NCBI RefSeq assembly: GCF_001500045.1
Contig: NZ_LQIX01000016.1
Location: forward strand, 1 to 64,000
DNA from: Mycobacterium sp. GA-1199
Lineage (GTDB): Bacteria > Actinomycetota > Actinomycetes > Mycobacteriales > Mycobacteriaceae
DNA: 64,000 nt
Direction of reading: 5' to 3'
Below, piece by piece: positions 1 to 8,456 of the stretch. Below the pieces are notes generated by a model. That model worked only from the letters and a program-made list of their open reading frames with translations, ran no database searches and was not told where the DNA came from. The stretch's first letter is position 1, and each line of letters starts with the position of its first letter. The position numbers were made by a program, and so were the translations under genes.

Positions 1-1028
1 CCGGGCACACCTCGCATGATCGAGACGACGCCGTCGTGGGCGGTGACGTAGAAGTTGCTGCGGATGATCTCGCGGCCGACGGCCAGTCCGGCCAGGACGA
101 CCAGTACGACGAGGGCGGCGGCGATGAACATTCGCCGCCGCGACTTGGGCGGTCGCGGCGGTTCCTCCGGTTCCGGTAGCGCGCGCTTGGCTTCATTGCG
201 TCGCGGGTTGAACGCCGACGCGCGACCGGCCGCGGTGTTGGGCGGCGGCTGGTCGTCGTCACCGGATACCGCACCGGCGATGATCGGTTGGGTCTGGCCG
301 TAGTCGTAGGCATTGTTGTCGATGACGTCGGCCACCACGACGGTGACGTTGTCGGGCCCGCCGCCGCGTAGCGCCAATTCGATGAGCCGGTCGGCACTTT
401 CGGCGACATCGGGGATCTGCAGCGCCTCGAGGATGGTCTCCTGGCTGACCGGGTCGGACAGGCCGTCAGAGCACAACAGATAGCGGTCGCCTGCGCGCGC
501 CTCGCGCATGATGAGGGTGGGTTCGACCTCGTGGCCGGTCAGTGCGCGCATGATCAACGACCGCTGCGGATGGCTGTGGGCCTCCTCGGCAGTGATGCGG
601 CCCTCGTCGACGAGCGTCTGGACGAACGTGTCGTCCTTGGTGATCTGGGTCAGCTCACCGTCGCGCAGCATGTAGCCGCGTGAGTCGCCGATGTGCACCA
701 AACCAAGTCGATTGCCCGCGAACAGGATTGCGGTCAACGTGGTGCCCATGCCCTCGAGCTCGGGGTCGGCTTCCACGTGGGCGGCGATGGCGGAGTTGCC
801 CTCACGCACCGCGGCGTCGAGCTTGCTCAGCAGGTCGCCGCCGGGTTCGTCGTCGTCGAGGTGGGCCAGCGCGGCGATCACCAGTTGAGAGGCCACCTCA
901 CCCGCGGCGTGCCCACCCATACCGTCGGCCAGCGCGAGCAGGCGGGCACCGGCGTACACCGAGTCCTCGTTGTTCGCCCTGACCAGGCCGCGGTCGCTGC
1001 GCGCGGCGTATCGAAGCACCAGGGTCAC
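1..1028 (-). CDS. pstP: PP2C-type Ser/Thr phosphatase PstP (C-terminus off the edge)
   Basis: Membrane-anchored, metal-dependent phosphatase that dephosphorylates Ser/Thr kinases such as PknA/PknB and their substrates. The minus-strand reading from the GTG at 1028 shows the PP2C signatures in order: DGMGGH near residue 35, GDSRGY, SDGLSDPV and GGPDNVTVVV. A Pro-rich linker, an Arg-rich stop and one hydrophobic transmembrane segment follow near residues 300-325, and the extracellular domain runs out of the window. About 342 codons are present of roughly 510 expected. Its GTG overlaps the fhaB stop by 4 nt (GTGA), so the two are translationally coupled. In mycobacteria this operon continues with rodA, pbpA, pknA and pknB, which would lie to the left. 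Confidence 0.96.
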   Translation of the reverse strand, partial: MTLVLRYAARSDRGLVRANNEDSVYAGARLLALADGMGGHAAGEVASQLVIAALAHLDDDEPGGDLLSKLDAAVREGNSAIAAHVEADPELEGMGTTLTAILFAGNRLGLVHIGDSRGYMLRDGELTQITKDDTFVQTLVDEGRITAEEAHSHPQRSLIMRALTGHEVEPTLIMREARAGDRYLLCSDGLSDPVSQETILEALQIPDVAESADRLIELALRGGGPDNVTVVVADVIDNNAYDYGQTQPIIAGAVSGDDDQPPPNTAAGRASAFNPRRNEAKRALPEPEEPPRPPKSRRRMFIAAALVVLVVLAGLAVGREIIRSNFYVTAHDGVVSIMRGVP

Positions 1029-1492
1029 GGGCGCAGCTCGATTACCGTCTTGCCGATCCGAACCGGCGTGCCTATCGGAACGCGTACCGCCGTCGTCACC
1101 TTCGCCCTGTCGAGGTATGTGCCGTTGGTCGATCCTAGGTCCTCGACGTACCATTCCGAACCTCGAGGCGACAGCCTCGCGTGGCGCGTCGAGGCGTAGT
1201 CGTCGGTGAGGACCAGCGTCGAGTCGTCGGCCCGCCCGATCAGCACCGGCTGACTGCCGAGCGTGATGCGGGTGCCGGCCAGCGCACCCTCGATGACCAC
1301 CAGATGCCGGGCCACGTTACGGCGCGCACGATTGGGCAGCAGCGAAGAGCGCAGCGGCAACCCGCGACGGACCATGACGGCACCGGTCGGGGCGTAGAGA
1401 TCCGTCCGCAGGATCCTCAGCACCGACCAGATGAACAGCCATAGCAGCAACAGGAATCCGACGCGCGTCAGTTGCAGTACCAACCCCTGCAT
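1025..1492 (-). CDS. fhaB: FHA-domain protein FhaB (FipA)
   Basis: Small membrane protein with a phosphothreonine-binding FHA domain, part of the PknA/PknB-PstP cell growth and division cluster. The 155-aa product has a single N-terminal transmembrane helix (about residues 7-27), a basic linker, and a C-terminal FHA domain with the signature residues GR, S-x-x-H (STRH) and the STNGTYLD loop. Length matches the M. tuberculosis protein. The stop overlaps the start of pstP, and 127 nt without a gene separate it from the upstream fhaA. Confidence 0.95.
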   Translation of the reverse strand: MQGLVLQLTRVGFLLLLWLFIWSVLRILRTDLYAPTGAVMVRRGLPLRSSLLPNRARRNVARHLVVIEGALAGTRITLGSQPVLIGRADDSTLVLTDDYASTRHARLSPRGSEWYVEDLGSTNGTYLDRAKVTTAVRVPIGTPVRIGKTVIELRP

Positions 1493-1619
1493 CTGACGTC
1501 CTCTCCGTCTCCATCCCGTTGCACCGCCTCGGCAACGCGGCCAGCCTCGGCACCGTCACGATACTTGGACGGTTACCGACATGAGGGGGAAGCGACAGCT
1601 TCTCCGCCCCGCCAGGCGC

Positions 1620-3110
1620 TCAGTGCACGCGGACGATGATCTCGGAGTGGCCCAGCCGGATCACGTCGCCGTCGGCGAGCTGCCACTCCTGGACGGGGGC
1701 GTTGTTGACGGTGGTCCCGTTGGTGGAATTCAGGTCGGACAGCAGCGCGACCTGGCCATCCCACCGGATCTCCAGATGTCGCCGGGACACCCCGGTGTCG
1801 GGCAGCCGGAACTGGGCGTCCTGGCCGCGGCCGATCACGTTGGTGCCCTCGCGCAGCTGATAGGTGCGACCACTGCCGTCGTCGAGCTGCAGCGTGACGG
1901 TCGCGCCGCTCGTGCCGTAGTCGGCCTGGCCGTAGCCACCGCCGTAGCCGGCCGGCTGACCGTAGTCGTAGCCGCCGCCCGCGGGCTCGGAGTAGCCCGG
2001 TTCGGCGTATCCGCCGGCGGGGGCGTCACCGTAGCGGCCGTAGTCCGGCGGGGCGCCGTAACCCTGGTCCGGGCGCCCGTACGGTTGGCCTCCGTAACCG
2101 CCCTGGTCGGGATAGCCACCCTGATCCGGGTAGCCGCCCTGATCCGGATAGGCGGGCCGGGGCTCGGGACGGCCCTCGGGACGGCCCTCTGGATGGCCGT
2201 AGCCGCCCTCCTCGTGACGGCCGGGGGCCGGGGGACGCCCGTAGTCGTAATCGGGTGCGCCGTAGCCGGGCTGCCCGCCCGGAGGGGGACCGTAGCCGCC
2301 CGGGGCCTGGCGGTAACCCTGGTCGGGATAGCCGCCCTGTGGGGGCGGGCCGTAGCCGGCCGGGGGGCGCTGCTCGTATGACGGTGGCGGGTAACCCTGG
2401 TCGGGGTAGCCGCCTTGATCCGGGTAACCACCTTGGTCGGGATAGCCACCCTGATCCGGATAACCGCCCTGGTCGGGGTAGCCGCCCTGGCGCGGGGCGT
2501 AGGGGTCGCCCTGCGGCGGGTAGCCGCCCTGCTCGTGCGGGGGATACGGTCCGCGGTCGTCGGGGCGGCCGTAGCGGTCGTCTTGCGGACGGTCCTGCGG
2601 ACGGTCGTAATACTCGTCGCCGGGCCTTCCCGGCCCCTGGCCGCCGCGGTAGGTCGGGTTGTCGCTCATCGGTGGTACTCCTGATTCTGCGCTGGACGCA
2701 CGTACATGGGGTGGTGGTGCGGATTGGCCAGTGGTCGTGTCGGGATTGACCGCTCCACGCGCGCGAAACTGTCCGGTGTGCAGGGTGGGTGATTGTTCGA
2801 ACCTGACGACCACATCACCATACGTTTGCCACCCCTGCTCACGGATGTATCCCTCCAAGTGCTTGGCAAAAGTCGCTGACGTGAGGTCTGGGTCGGCGCT
2901 CACCTTCTGATAGTCAGGCACACTGAGGGTAATGACGTAGTCGTTCGGTGCCAAAACCTGGCCGCCCAGCACTTCGCGCCCACCGGTGTCGGCCTCCCGC
3001 CGAAGCATCGCCTCGACCTCCTGCGGGACGATCGAACCGCCGAACACCCGAGCGAAGGCATCACCGACCGTCGACTCGAGCTTGCGCTCGAAGCGGTCGA
3101 CTAGACCCAT
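1620..3110 (-). CDS. fhaA: FHA-domain protein FhaA
   Basis: Peptidoglycan-synthesis regulator that binds phosphorylated partners such as the MviN pseudokinase domain through its FHA domain (known for the family). The N-terminal globular DUF3662-type domain (about 1-125) begins MGLVDRFERKL. A long Gly/Tyr/Pro/Gln-rich linker with PDQGGY repeats follows, and the C-terminal FHA domain shows VIGRG, SRRH and LNSTNGTTV. I chose the ATG at 3110, giving 496 aa, because the conserved N-terminus starts there; the frame is open to 3188. Reads leftward, with 127 nt to fhaB. Confidence 0.95.
   Translation of the reverse strand: MGLVDRFERKLESTVGDAFARVFGGSIVPQEVEAMLRREADTGGREVLGGQVLAPNDYVITLSVPDYQKVSADPDLTSATFAKHLEGYIREQGWQTYGDVVVRFEQSPTLHTGQFRARGAVNPDTTTGQSAPPPHVRASSAESGVPPMSDNPTYRGGQGPGRPGDEYYDRPQDRPQDDRYGRPDDRGPYPPHEQGGYPPQGDPYAPRQGGYPDQGGYPDQGGYPDQGGYPDQGGYPDQGYPPPSYEQRPPAGYGPPPQGGYPDQGYRQAPGGYGPPPGGQPGYGAPDYDYGRPPAPGRHEEGGYGHPEGRPEGRPEPRPAYPDQGGYPDQGGYPDQGGYGGQPYGRPDQGYGAPPDYGRYGDAPAGGYAEPGYSEPAGGGYDYGQPAGYGGGYGQADYGTSGATVTLQLDDGSGRTYQLREGTNVIGRGQDAQFRLPDTGVSRRHLEIRWDGQVALLSDLNSTNGTTVNNAPVQEWQLADGDVIRLGHSEIIVRVH
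2397..2486 (-). repeat. Five tandem 18-bp units coding GGYPDQ in fhaA
   Basis: Five consecutive 18-bp units encode the hexapeptide GGYPDQ in the disordered FhaA linker. Units 1 and 5 are identical and the others differ mainly at wobble positions. A second short block of the same unit lies at 2103-2138. Copy number is likely to vary between strains. Confidence 0.9.
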
Positions 3111-3315
3111 GTCACCGCCCGCCTCACTCGGTCGTCGTCCGCCGGCCCTGCCCACCGCGACGGGAGCCAGCGTGTCGGCTGGCCACATTGTTCATGTGCA
3201 TGGTATCGGCCGAGCGCCGGACAGCGGGACCAACAGAACTCTGAGAATCGCATCGCCGCAGTTCAGCGGCCCGGATCACGATCGGCCGAACGTAGCCGGG
3301 GGCCAGCCGGTACGG

Positions 3316-3346
3316 TTGGGGAGCCGGGTGTTGTGCGTGATAGGCT
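3316..3346 (+). promoter_or_regulatory. Candidate promoter of tRNA-Leu
   Basis: TTGGGG (3316-3321) and TAGGCT (3341-3346) are 19 nt apart and the tRNA begins 13 nt after the second element. A perfect 8-bp inverted repeat (GGGGAGCC at 3318-3325, GGCTCCCC at 3343-3350) overlaps both elements. The elements are seen in the sequence; promoter function is inferred. Confidence 0.45.
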
Positions 3347-3359
3347 CCCCCGGTTGTTG

Positions 3360-3442
3360 GGGCGAGTGGCGGAATGGCAGACGCGCTGGCTTCAGGTGCC
3401 AGTGTCCTTCGGGACGTGGGGGTTCAAGTCCCCCTTCGCCCA
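3360..3442 (+). tRNA. leuT: tRNA-Leu, anticodon CAG
   Basis: Cloverleaf folded by eye. The acceptor stem GGGCGAG pairs with TTCGCCC at 3435-3441, with one G-U pair. The anticodon stem CTGGC/GCCAG carries the loop TTCAGGT, so the anticodon CAG lies at 3393-3395 and reads CUG. A long variable arm (GTCC-TTCG-GGAC) marks a class II tRNA, and the T-loop GTTCAAGTC is present. The 3' CCA is not encoded. It lies just upstream of fhaA on the opposite strand, as in M. tuberculosis. Confidence 0.97.
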
Positions 3443-3512
3443 CAAACAGCGGTTATGGAATCGCAGCCATGAAGGTCACGAACTCGAAAGAGATCGTGGC
3501 CTCCAGTGCTCT

Positions 3513-3566
3513 GGTGGGGCGGGGTGTTTTGGCGGGGCAAGGTGTTCCGGTGGGGCACGCGTTGTA
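3513..3566. repeat. Three degenerate 18-bp direct repeats downstream of tRNA-Leu
   Basis: Three units begin at 3513, 3531 and 3549 with GGTGGGGC, GGCGGGGC and GGTGGGGC. Units 1 and 2 match at 13 of 18 positions and unit 3 has decayed. The block contains four GGGG runs and lies in the 139-nt gap between tRNA-Leu and the convergent lipoprotein gene. No gene is supported here. Confidence 0.6.
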
Positions 3567-3581
3567 GCGGTTTGAGGCTGA

Positions 3582-4148
3582 TCACGCACCGGTTGTCGGG
3601 GCATCGAGGTCGGCTTGGCGAAGCCGGCAGTCCGATTTCGCGGACAGGATCGTGTTGGCTTTGGTGCCGAACTCGAGTTCTATACCGTCGGCGCCGCCGA
3701 ACACGACGTCGCGATCGCCCGGATTGTCGACAAGGGTGGTCATGTCGGATGCGCCGAGGCGCGCTGCCCCATCCTTGACGATCGCGAGCGCGGGTGCCCA
3801 CTTGTCATCGGGCACCGGCCCCGCGAACACGATGTAGACATACACCTGGACGGCCGACGTCTTGGCGTAGGCGCCGCCGCAGCCACGCCAACTGTCTTCC
3901 TTGATCTGCCACGTCAGGCCCGGCACGAGCGCGCCGACACGATCGGCCATGTCGCGCAGCGCCGTTCGGTACTGCGCTTGGGCGGCTTCGAACGTTGGCT
4001 TGGAACGAAGCGCGGCTTCTGGATCGCTGGTAGGTGACGTGCTCATACCACCGTCTTCCTGGCCGGCCTCCGACTGCTTGCCGCAGCCAACCGCGATGAA
4101 TAGTCCGATAAGGGTCAGCGCGATGATTCGCACGACGCGTTTCGCCAC
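3582..4148 (-). CDS. LppA-family lipoprotein
   Basis: Predicted lipoprotein of 188 aa. It has a basic N-terminus, a hydrophobic core and a lipobox-like AVGC with the acylated Cys at residue 22, then a short disordered stretch. The globular domain carries the LppA-like signature (FEAAQAQYRTALRDMADRV, a PGLTW motif, later paired Cys). The GTG start at 4148 is 2 nt after the stop of the upstream hydrolase gene, so the genes are almost certainly co-translated. The arrangement resembles M. tuberculosis Rv2542-lppA (from memory). The function of LppA proteins is unknown; an immunity role for the neighbouring enzyme is a hypothesis set out under findings. Confidence 0.85.
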   Translation of the reverse strand: MAKRVVRIIALTLIGLFIAVGCGKQSEAGQEDGGMSTSPTSDPEAALRSKPTFEAAQAQYRTALRDMADRVGALVPGLTWQIKEDSWRGCGGAYAKTSAVQVYVYIVFAGPVPDDKWAPALAIVKDGAARLGASDMTTLVDNPGDRDVVFGGADGIELEFGTKANTILSAKSDCRLRQADLDAPTTGA

Positions 4149-4150
4149 CT

Positions 4151-5809
4151 TCAGCCTCCCGGTGTCACTCGCGGCAGGGGTACCTGGCCGCCCTGTGGGA
4201 TCAGAGGGACCGCGGGCGGTGGTGGCGCGAACACCAGCTGGCTGTCCGGCAGCCCGGCCACCACCGCCGCCAGGTTGTAGCCGGACATCCGCAGGCCGCC
4301 GGCATCGTCGGCCCGGGGATAGTCGGCGTGGCTCTGCACCCCTTCACGAAAGACGCCGCCGGCGTCGAAGCCCGCCTGTGACGACAGCTCTGCGAACATT
4401 CCGGCGTAGGGGTCGGCACCCCACCCGTGCAGCGGCGCCGTCGGCGCGACGAACGTGGTGATCGGATCGTCGGGCGCTCGCATCACATAGGCGTTGTCGG
4501 CGCCGAGGCCGAGTTGATCGGGACTGGTGAGTCCCAGCCCGGGTGAGCCGTAAAAGACGACATCGTCCACCGGGTGCAAGCCTTGCGCGTGCAGGTCCTG
4601 CAGGGCCAGAGACGACGTCAGCGAGCCGTAGGAGTGGCCGAGCAGCGTCACGTGTGCATCCGGATTGCTTGCCCGGACCTCTTGTAGATACGAGGACAAT
4701 CCGGCCGCACCCGCATGGGCTTGGTTGTCGGTCACTGTGGTCCAGAGGTCGGCCGGGCTCATGGTGTTGAGGGGGTTGGGAGGTGCGTCGGAGCCCAGCC
4801 AAGCGATTGCCGTGACCGAGCCGGGCGCCCCCACTCGGTCGAGCTGGCGTTGGGCTGTGTCGCGCAGATTGCTTGCCTCGGTGACCATGTCGGGCAGGCT
4901 GCCGGTTGTGGTGCCGACGCCGGGCGCGGACACCGACACGTGCCTGGCCGTGTCCGGATTACCGACCGCGACGGCCGCCAGCACCGGCTTGCCCGTGCCC
5001 GTTCGCGGGTCGAACATCGTCAAATAGGTTTCGGGCGCCTTGCCGAGCGCGTAGTGCACGGCGTCCAGTTCACCGAGATACCTCTTGGCGTCGGTCAGCT
5101 CCTTGCCGAGAGTCTCCAGCTCGCTCATGGTGGCGGGACTGTGGTCACCGGTCGTGTAGGCCGCCGCAGCGAACTGGTCGTAGCGGCTCTGCATTTGATC
5201 GACATGGGCTCGGGCACTCACTCGTTCAGCGTTGAGGCGCCGCTCGTTGCCGTCACTGCTGACTTGGGTCGGTGTGAGACCCTCCGGCCCCACCGATGGC
5301 CCGGCCTCGTGGCGAATCGGCTCGGCACCGGTGGCCATTTTGATCGCGCGGGCCAGTTCGTCGTCGACGTGGCGGGCCTCGGCCAGGATCGCCGTGAGCT
5401 CCGTTTGGAGCTGCTCGGTCTTGAGCAAGATCTCCATCGGGTTGTCGCCGGCGTTGGGCCCCGGTACGACTGCGTTCGTCAAGGGGTCGATCTCCATGCC
5501 GAGCCGCGAGGCTTCAGCGCGCAGATTGGCCAACCGATGCTTGACCGACTCGATGCCACCGGCGGCCTGGTCGGCCGCCCGGGCGACCGCCAACGCTTCG
5601 TTGCCGTGGGCGTCGAGATCCTTCCGCAGTCGTTCGTTCGCGTTCTTCGCCGCTTCGGCAGCGTCACCGCCCCACGTCCCGAAGGCGGGCAGCGTGGCGA
5701 TGCCGTCACGCGCCTCGAAGGTGGCCTCCGCCCGAGTGCGCGCAGCGTTGAACACTTCGCGGACATCGCCCGCGTCCCAGCGATCAACGTCGGCGACCGA
5801 AACCGTCAC
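4151..5809 (-). CDS. WXG-like helical domain fused to a DUF1023-type alpha/beta hydrolase
   Basis: Predicted serine hydrolase of 552 aa, resembling M. tuberculosis Rv2542. Residues 1-260 are predicted mostly helical and contain a WGG turn at 46-48 between two amphipathic helices, like a WXG100 protein. Residues 265-530 form the hydrolase, with nucleophile motif GHSYGS at 391-396 (Ser393), an acid candidate in DDPIT and a His candidate in SHADYP. There is no signal peptide or membrane segment, which fits type VII export rather than Sec export, though this is inference. The substrate is unknown; lipase or esterase is likely from the motif. It is the first gene of a two-gene operon with the LppA-type lipoprotein. 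Confidence 0.85.
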   Translation of the reverse strand: MTVSVADVDRWDAGDVREVFNAARTRAEATFEARDGIATLPAFGTWGGDAAEAAKNANERLRKDLDAHGNEALAVARAADQAAGGIESVKHRLANLRAEASRLGMEIDPLTNAVVPGPNAGDNPMEILLKTEQLQTELTAILAEARHVDDELARAIKMATGAEPIRHEAGPSVGPEGLTPTQVSSDGNERRLNAERVSARAHVDQMQSRYDQFAAAAYTTGDHSPATMSELETLGKELTDAKRYLGELDAVHYALGKAPETYLTMFDPRTGTGKPVLAAVAVGNPDTARHVSVSAPGVGTTTGSLPDMVTEASNLRDTAQRQLDRVGAPGSVTAIAWLGSDAPPNPLNTMSPADLWTTVTDNQAHAGAAGLSSYLQEVRASNPDAHVTLLGHSYGSLTSSLALQDLHAQGLHPVDDVVFYGSPGLGLTSPDQLGLGADNAYVMRAPDDPITTFVAPTAPLHGWGADPYAGMFAELSSQAGFDAGGVFREGVQSHADYPRADDAGGLRMSGYNLAAVVAGLPDSQLVFAPPPPAVPLIPQGGQVPLPRVTPGG

Positions 5810-6105
5810 GACAGCTGACCGTGAGAGTCCGCGGTCAAGGGCGCCATCTGATCGCGACCCGGGCCATATTCGACACAGACTCTCCTCACGCGTCGAACAA
5901 ACACCAGCGAACCGAGGTTACCGCGCCGGCGAGCGCGCCATGTGCGAGCAATCGGTGCAGATCGTCGGCGCACGACGCCGACCGGAGGGGGAGTCGAGGG
6001 CCGATCAGAAGGACTTCGGTGGCTCGTCTCATTTGTATGACGTCCCGCCTCGGCACCGGCACGCCTGAATCCCCGACCGACCCGGCGCGGGTACTTTTCA
6101 CAGAC

Positions 6106-7284
6106 ATGCGGAACGCGATCCTTGCGCTCATCTCTGTCGTCGCCCTGCTTGCCACGGCGTGCACATCGACCGTCGAGGGATCCGCGGTGAGGGCAGCCGG
6201 GGGGCCTGCGCTGGATTTCGACCGGTTGGACCCGGGCCGGTTTGCCACGGCACCGCGGGATCCGCTGGGCGTCGCAGGCGACGCCATGCTCGGCGTCGTG
6301 CTCGAGGGCCAGCGACTGGCCAACCACGTCATCGGCCCGTGGGAGGTCGACGACGCGCTGACGGAATGGTTCGGCCTGGGCGCGATGGTGCTGCCCCGCG
6401 CCGAGGCGCTGGCCATGATCGGCCCGATGCACGTCGCCGCGGCGGCGGCCCGGCACGACTTCGTCACCGGCTTCGCCACGACCCGTACCGAGAAGAACAA
6501 GCAGATACTGCTCAACGCGGTGCTGCGCTTCGCCGACGATCGCGCTGCGCAGGCCGCGGCCGACGATATGGGCGACGCGGTATCGCAGCCGCGGGGCACC
6601 GACGGGCCGTCACCGAAACTGGAGATCCCCGGCCATCCCGAGGCGCGCGCGAGCAGTCACACCGGCACCGATCGCAACATCGGGAAATTCGGTGCGGTGC
6701 GGTCGTTCACCGCGCACGGACCCTACGTGTTGATGCAGCTAGCCCAGGTGACCGCCGGCATCGACGCCGCCGCCCGGCTGGTGACCGAGAGCCTCGACCT
6801 GCAGGCGCCGCAGATCGACAAGTTCCGCGCCACCGATCCCAGCGAGCTGGCCGACATCTCGATCGATCCGACCGGCCTGTTGGCCCGCACGCTCCCGCTC
6901 GACGGCCGCGACCCGACGTTCACCAAGGGCGGGACCTACGAACGGCGGGGCGCGCTGCACTTCCAATCCGACCCGGTGCGCTCGGCCAAGCTCTTCTCGG
7001 ACACCGGCGTCGACCTGGTCGCGATGGCGGGGACCACCGTCTACGAAACCGAGGACGGCGCGGGCGCCCAAGGCGTGGTCGAGGAGTTCGCCGAGGAGGT
7101 GTCGGCGACGGCCAAACCGGCCAACCCGGTTCCGGACATGCCCGGCAGCCGCTGCCTGCGGACGAACGAGGGCGCCTTCTACTGCCTGGCCACCGCCGAC
7201 CGGTACACGATCGAGACCAGTGCACCGACTCTGCTTGCGGCCCAACAGATGACGTCCGCGCAGTACATCATGCTGATGAGCTAG
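6106..7284 (+). CDS. DUF7373-type lipoprotein
   Basis: Secreted lipoprotein of 392 aa. I chose the ATG at 6106 because it begins a clean signal sequence with lipobox LATAC (acylated Cys19); the frame is open further upstream. The mature part has the landmarks GPWEVD, DFVTGFATTR and LLNAVLRFAD, and two Cys near the C-terminus (SRCL and FYCLA). The lipoprotein at 33505-34788 is a clear paralogue. The 296 nt upstream separate it from the divergent hydrolase gene and hold no recognisable gene. Function unknown. Confidence 0.88.
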   Translation: MRNAILALISVVALLATACTSTVEGSAVRAAGGPALDFDRLDPGRFATAPRDPLGVAGDAMLGVVLEGQRLANHVIGPWEVDDALTEWFGLGAMVLPRAEALAMIGPMHVAAAAARHDFVTGFATTRTEKNKQILLNAVLRFADDRAAQAAADDMGDAVSQPRGTDGPSPKLEIPGHPEARASSHTGTDRNIGKFGAVRSFTAHGPYVLMQLAQVTAGIDAAARLVTESLDLQAPQIDKFRATDPSELADISIDPTGLLARTLPLDGRDPTFTKGGTYERRGALHFQSDPVRSAKLFSDTGVDLVAMAGTTVYETEDGAGAQGVVEEFAEEVSATAKPANPVPDMPGSRCLRTNEGAFYCLATADRYTIETSAPTLLAAQQMTSAQYIMLMS

Positions 7285-7343
7285 CCAGCCTGAACCCCAT
7301 CCCGGTGGCGGTCGCCGCCCCCGCGACCTGACAAGATCGGGCC

Positions 7344-7844
7344 GTGGGCAAGAACGAACGCGCGAAGATCGTCATGTCCGGCGACGAGATCGCCGAATTC
7401 ATCGAACGCAGTCGCACCGCCACCATGGCCACGGTGCTGCCCGACGGGCGGCCCCACCTGGTCGCGATGTGGTACGCCGTGCTCGACGGCGAGATCTGGT
7501 TCGAGACGAAGGCCAAGTCGCAGAAGGCGGTCAACCTGCGGCGCAACCCGACGGTCACGGTGATGATCGAGGACGGCGACACCTACGACACGCTTCGCGG
7601 CGTGTCCATCGACGGCAGGGCCGAGATCGTCGACGATCCGGAAACGGTTCTGCGCGTGGGTATCAGCGTCTGGGAGCGCTACACCGGACCGTACTCCGAC
7701 GACATGCGCCCGTTCGTCGACCAGATGATGAACAACCGCATCTGTGTACGGGTGGTGCCGCTGCGCACCCGCAGTTGGGACCATCGCAAGCTCGGTATGC
7801 CGGCGATGCCGCTGGGCGGCAGCACGGCGCAGTACCTAGGTTGA
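7344..7844 (+). CDS. PPOX-class F420-dependent enzyme
   Basis: A 166-aa split beta-barrel flavin/deazaflavin-binding protein of the pyridoxamine-phosphate-oxidase-like FDOR-B family. It opens with the typical helix and strand pair (RSRTATMATVLPDGRPH), followed by VAMWYAVLDGEIWFET and the basic NLRRNPTVTV segment that usually contacts the cofactor phosphate. The GTG at 7344 is used. In actinobacteria such proteins reduce or oxidise small substrates with F420H2; the substrate here cannot be read. The next gene starts 4 nt downstream and is another F420-type enzyme, so they probably form an operon. Confidence 0.85.
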   Translation: MGKNERAKIVMSGDEIAEFIERSRTATMATVLPDGRPHLVAMWYAVLDGEIWFETKAKSQKAVNLRRNPTVTVMIEDGDTYDTLRGVSIDGRAEIVDDPETVLRVGISVWERYTGPYSDDMRPFVDQMMNNRICVRVVPLRTRSWDHRKLGMPAMPLGGSTAQYLG

Positions 7845-7848
7845 GCCC

Positions 7849-8328
7849 ATGGACCCGAACAACAAGCCCAAGCAGCTGAACTCGCCCGTCGTCGACAGGC
7901 TCATGAAGTACGCCGGCAAGGCCCACGTGTGGGTGTACCGCCGCACCGGGGGCAAGATCGGCGCGAACTGGCGCGTGGGCGCGGGGTTCAAGAAGCCCGT
8001 GCCGACCCTGCTGCTCGAGCACACCGGGCGTAAGTCCGGCCGACGGCTGGTGTCGCCGCTGGTGTTCATCCATGACGGCGACGACGTCATCGTGGTGGCC
8101 TCGAAGGGCGGCAGCGACACCGATCCGCAGTGGTACCGCAACCTGGTTGCCAACCCCGAGGCCTATGTCGAGATCGGTTCGGACCGCCGGCCCGTCCGCG
8201 CCGTGACCGCGTCGCCCGAGCAAAAGGCGCGGTTGTGGCCGAAGCTTGTGGAGGCCTACGCCGACTTCGACACCTACCAATCCTGGGCCGACCGCGAGAT
8301 TCCGGTGGTCATCCTGCAGCCGCGCTGA
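7849..8328 (+). CDS. Deazaflavin-dependent nitroreductase (Ddn family)
   Basis: A 159-aa FDOR-A enzyme related to M. tuberculosis Ddn, which uses F420H2 to reduce quinones and nitroimidazoles. The diagnostic segments are present: LLEHTGRKSGRRLVSPLVF, VVASKGGSDTDPQWYRNL and the C-terminal TYQSWADREIPVVIL. The N-terminus is amphipathic rather than a signal peptide, as in other members that sit on the inner face of the membrane. It lies 4 nt after the preceding PPOX-class gene. Several Ddn paralogues are normal in mycobacteria, so a one-to-one orthologue is not assigned. Confidence 0.92.
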   Translation: MDPNNKPKQLNSPVVDRLMKYAGKAHVWVYRRTGGKIGANWRVGAGFKKPVPTLLLEHTGRKSGRRLVSPLVFIHDGDDVIVVASKGGSDTDPQWYRNLVANPEAYVEIGSDRRPVRAVTASPEQKARLWPKLVEAYADFDTYQSWADREIPVVILQPR

Positions 8329-8456
8329 ACGACACGCCGACTGCGATCCATCTCACACCCCGAAGGCGTTCGGCTCCCCCCGCGCACCGGGTAGCCAACT
8401 GGACAGGTGCACCCCAGCGCCGACCCAAACCGTCAACGCTTAAGGGGCGAAAATCT

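Noticed and set aside
3360..3600. tRNA-Leu as an integration site for an island
   Set aside because: No integrase, no direct repeat of the tRNA 3' end elsewhere in the window, and no base-composition break was seen.
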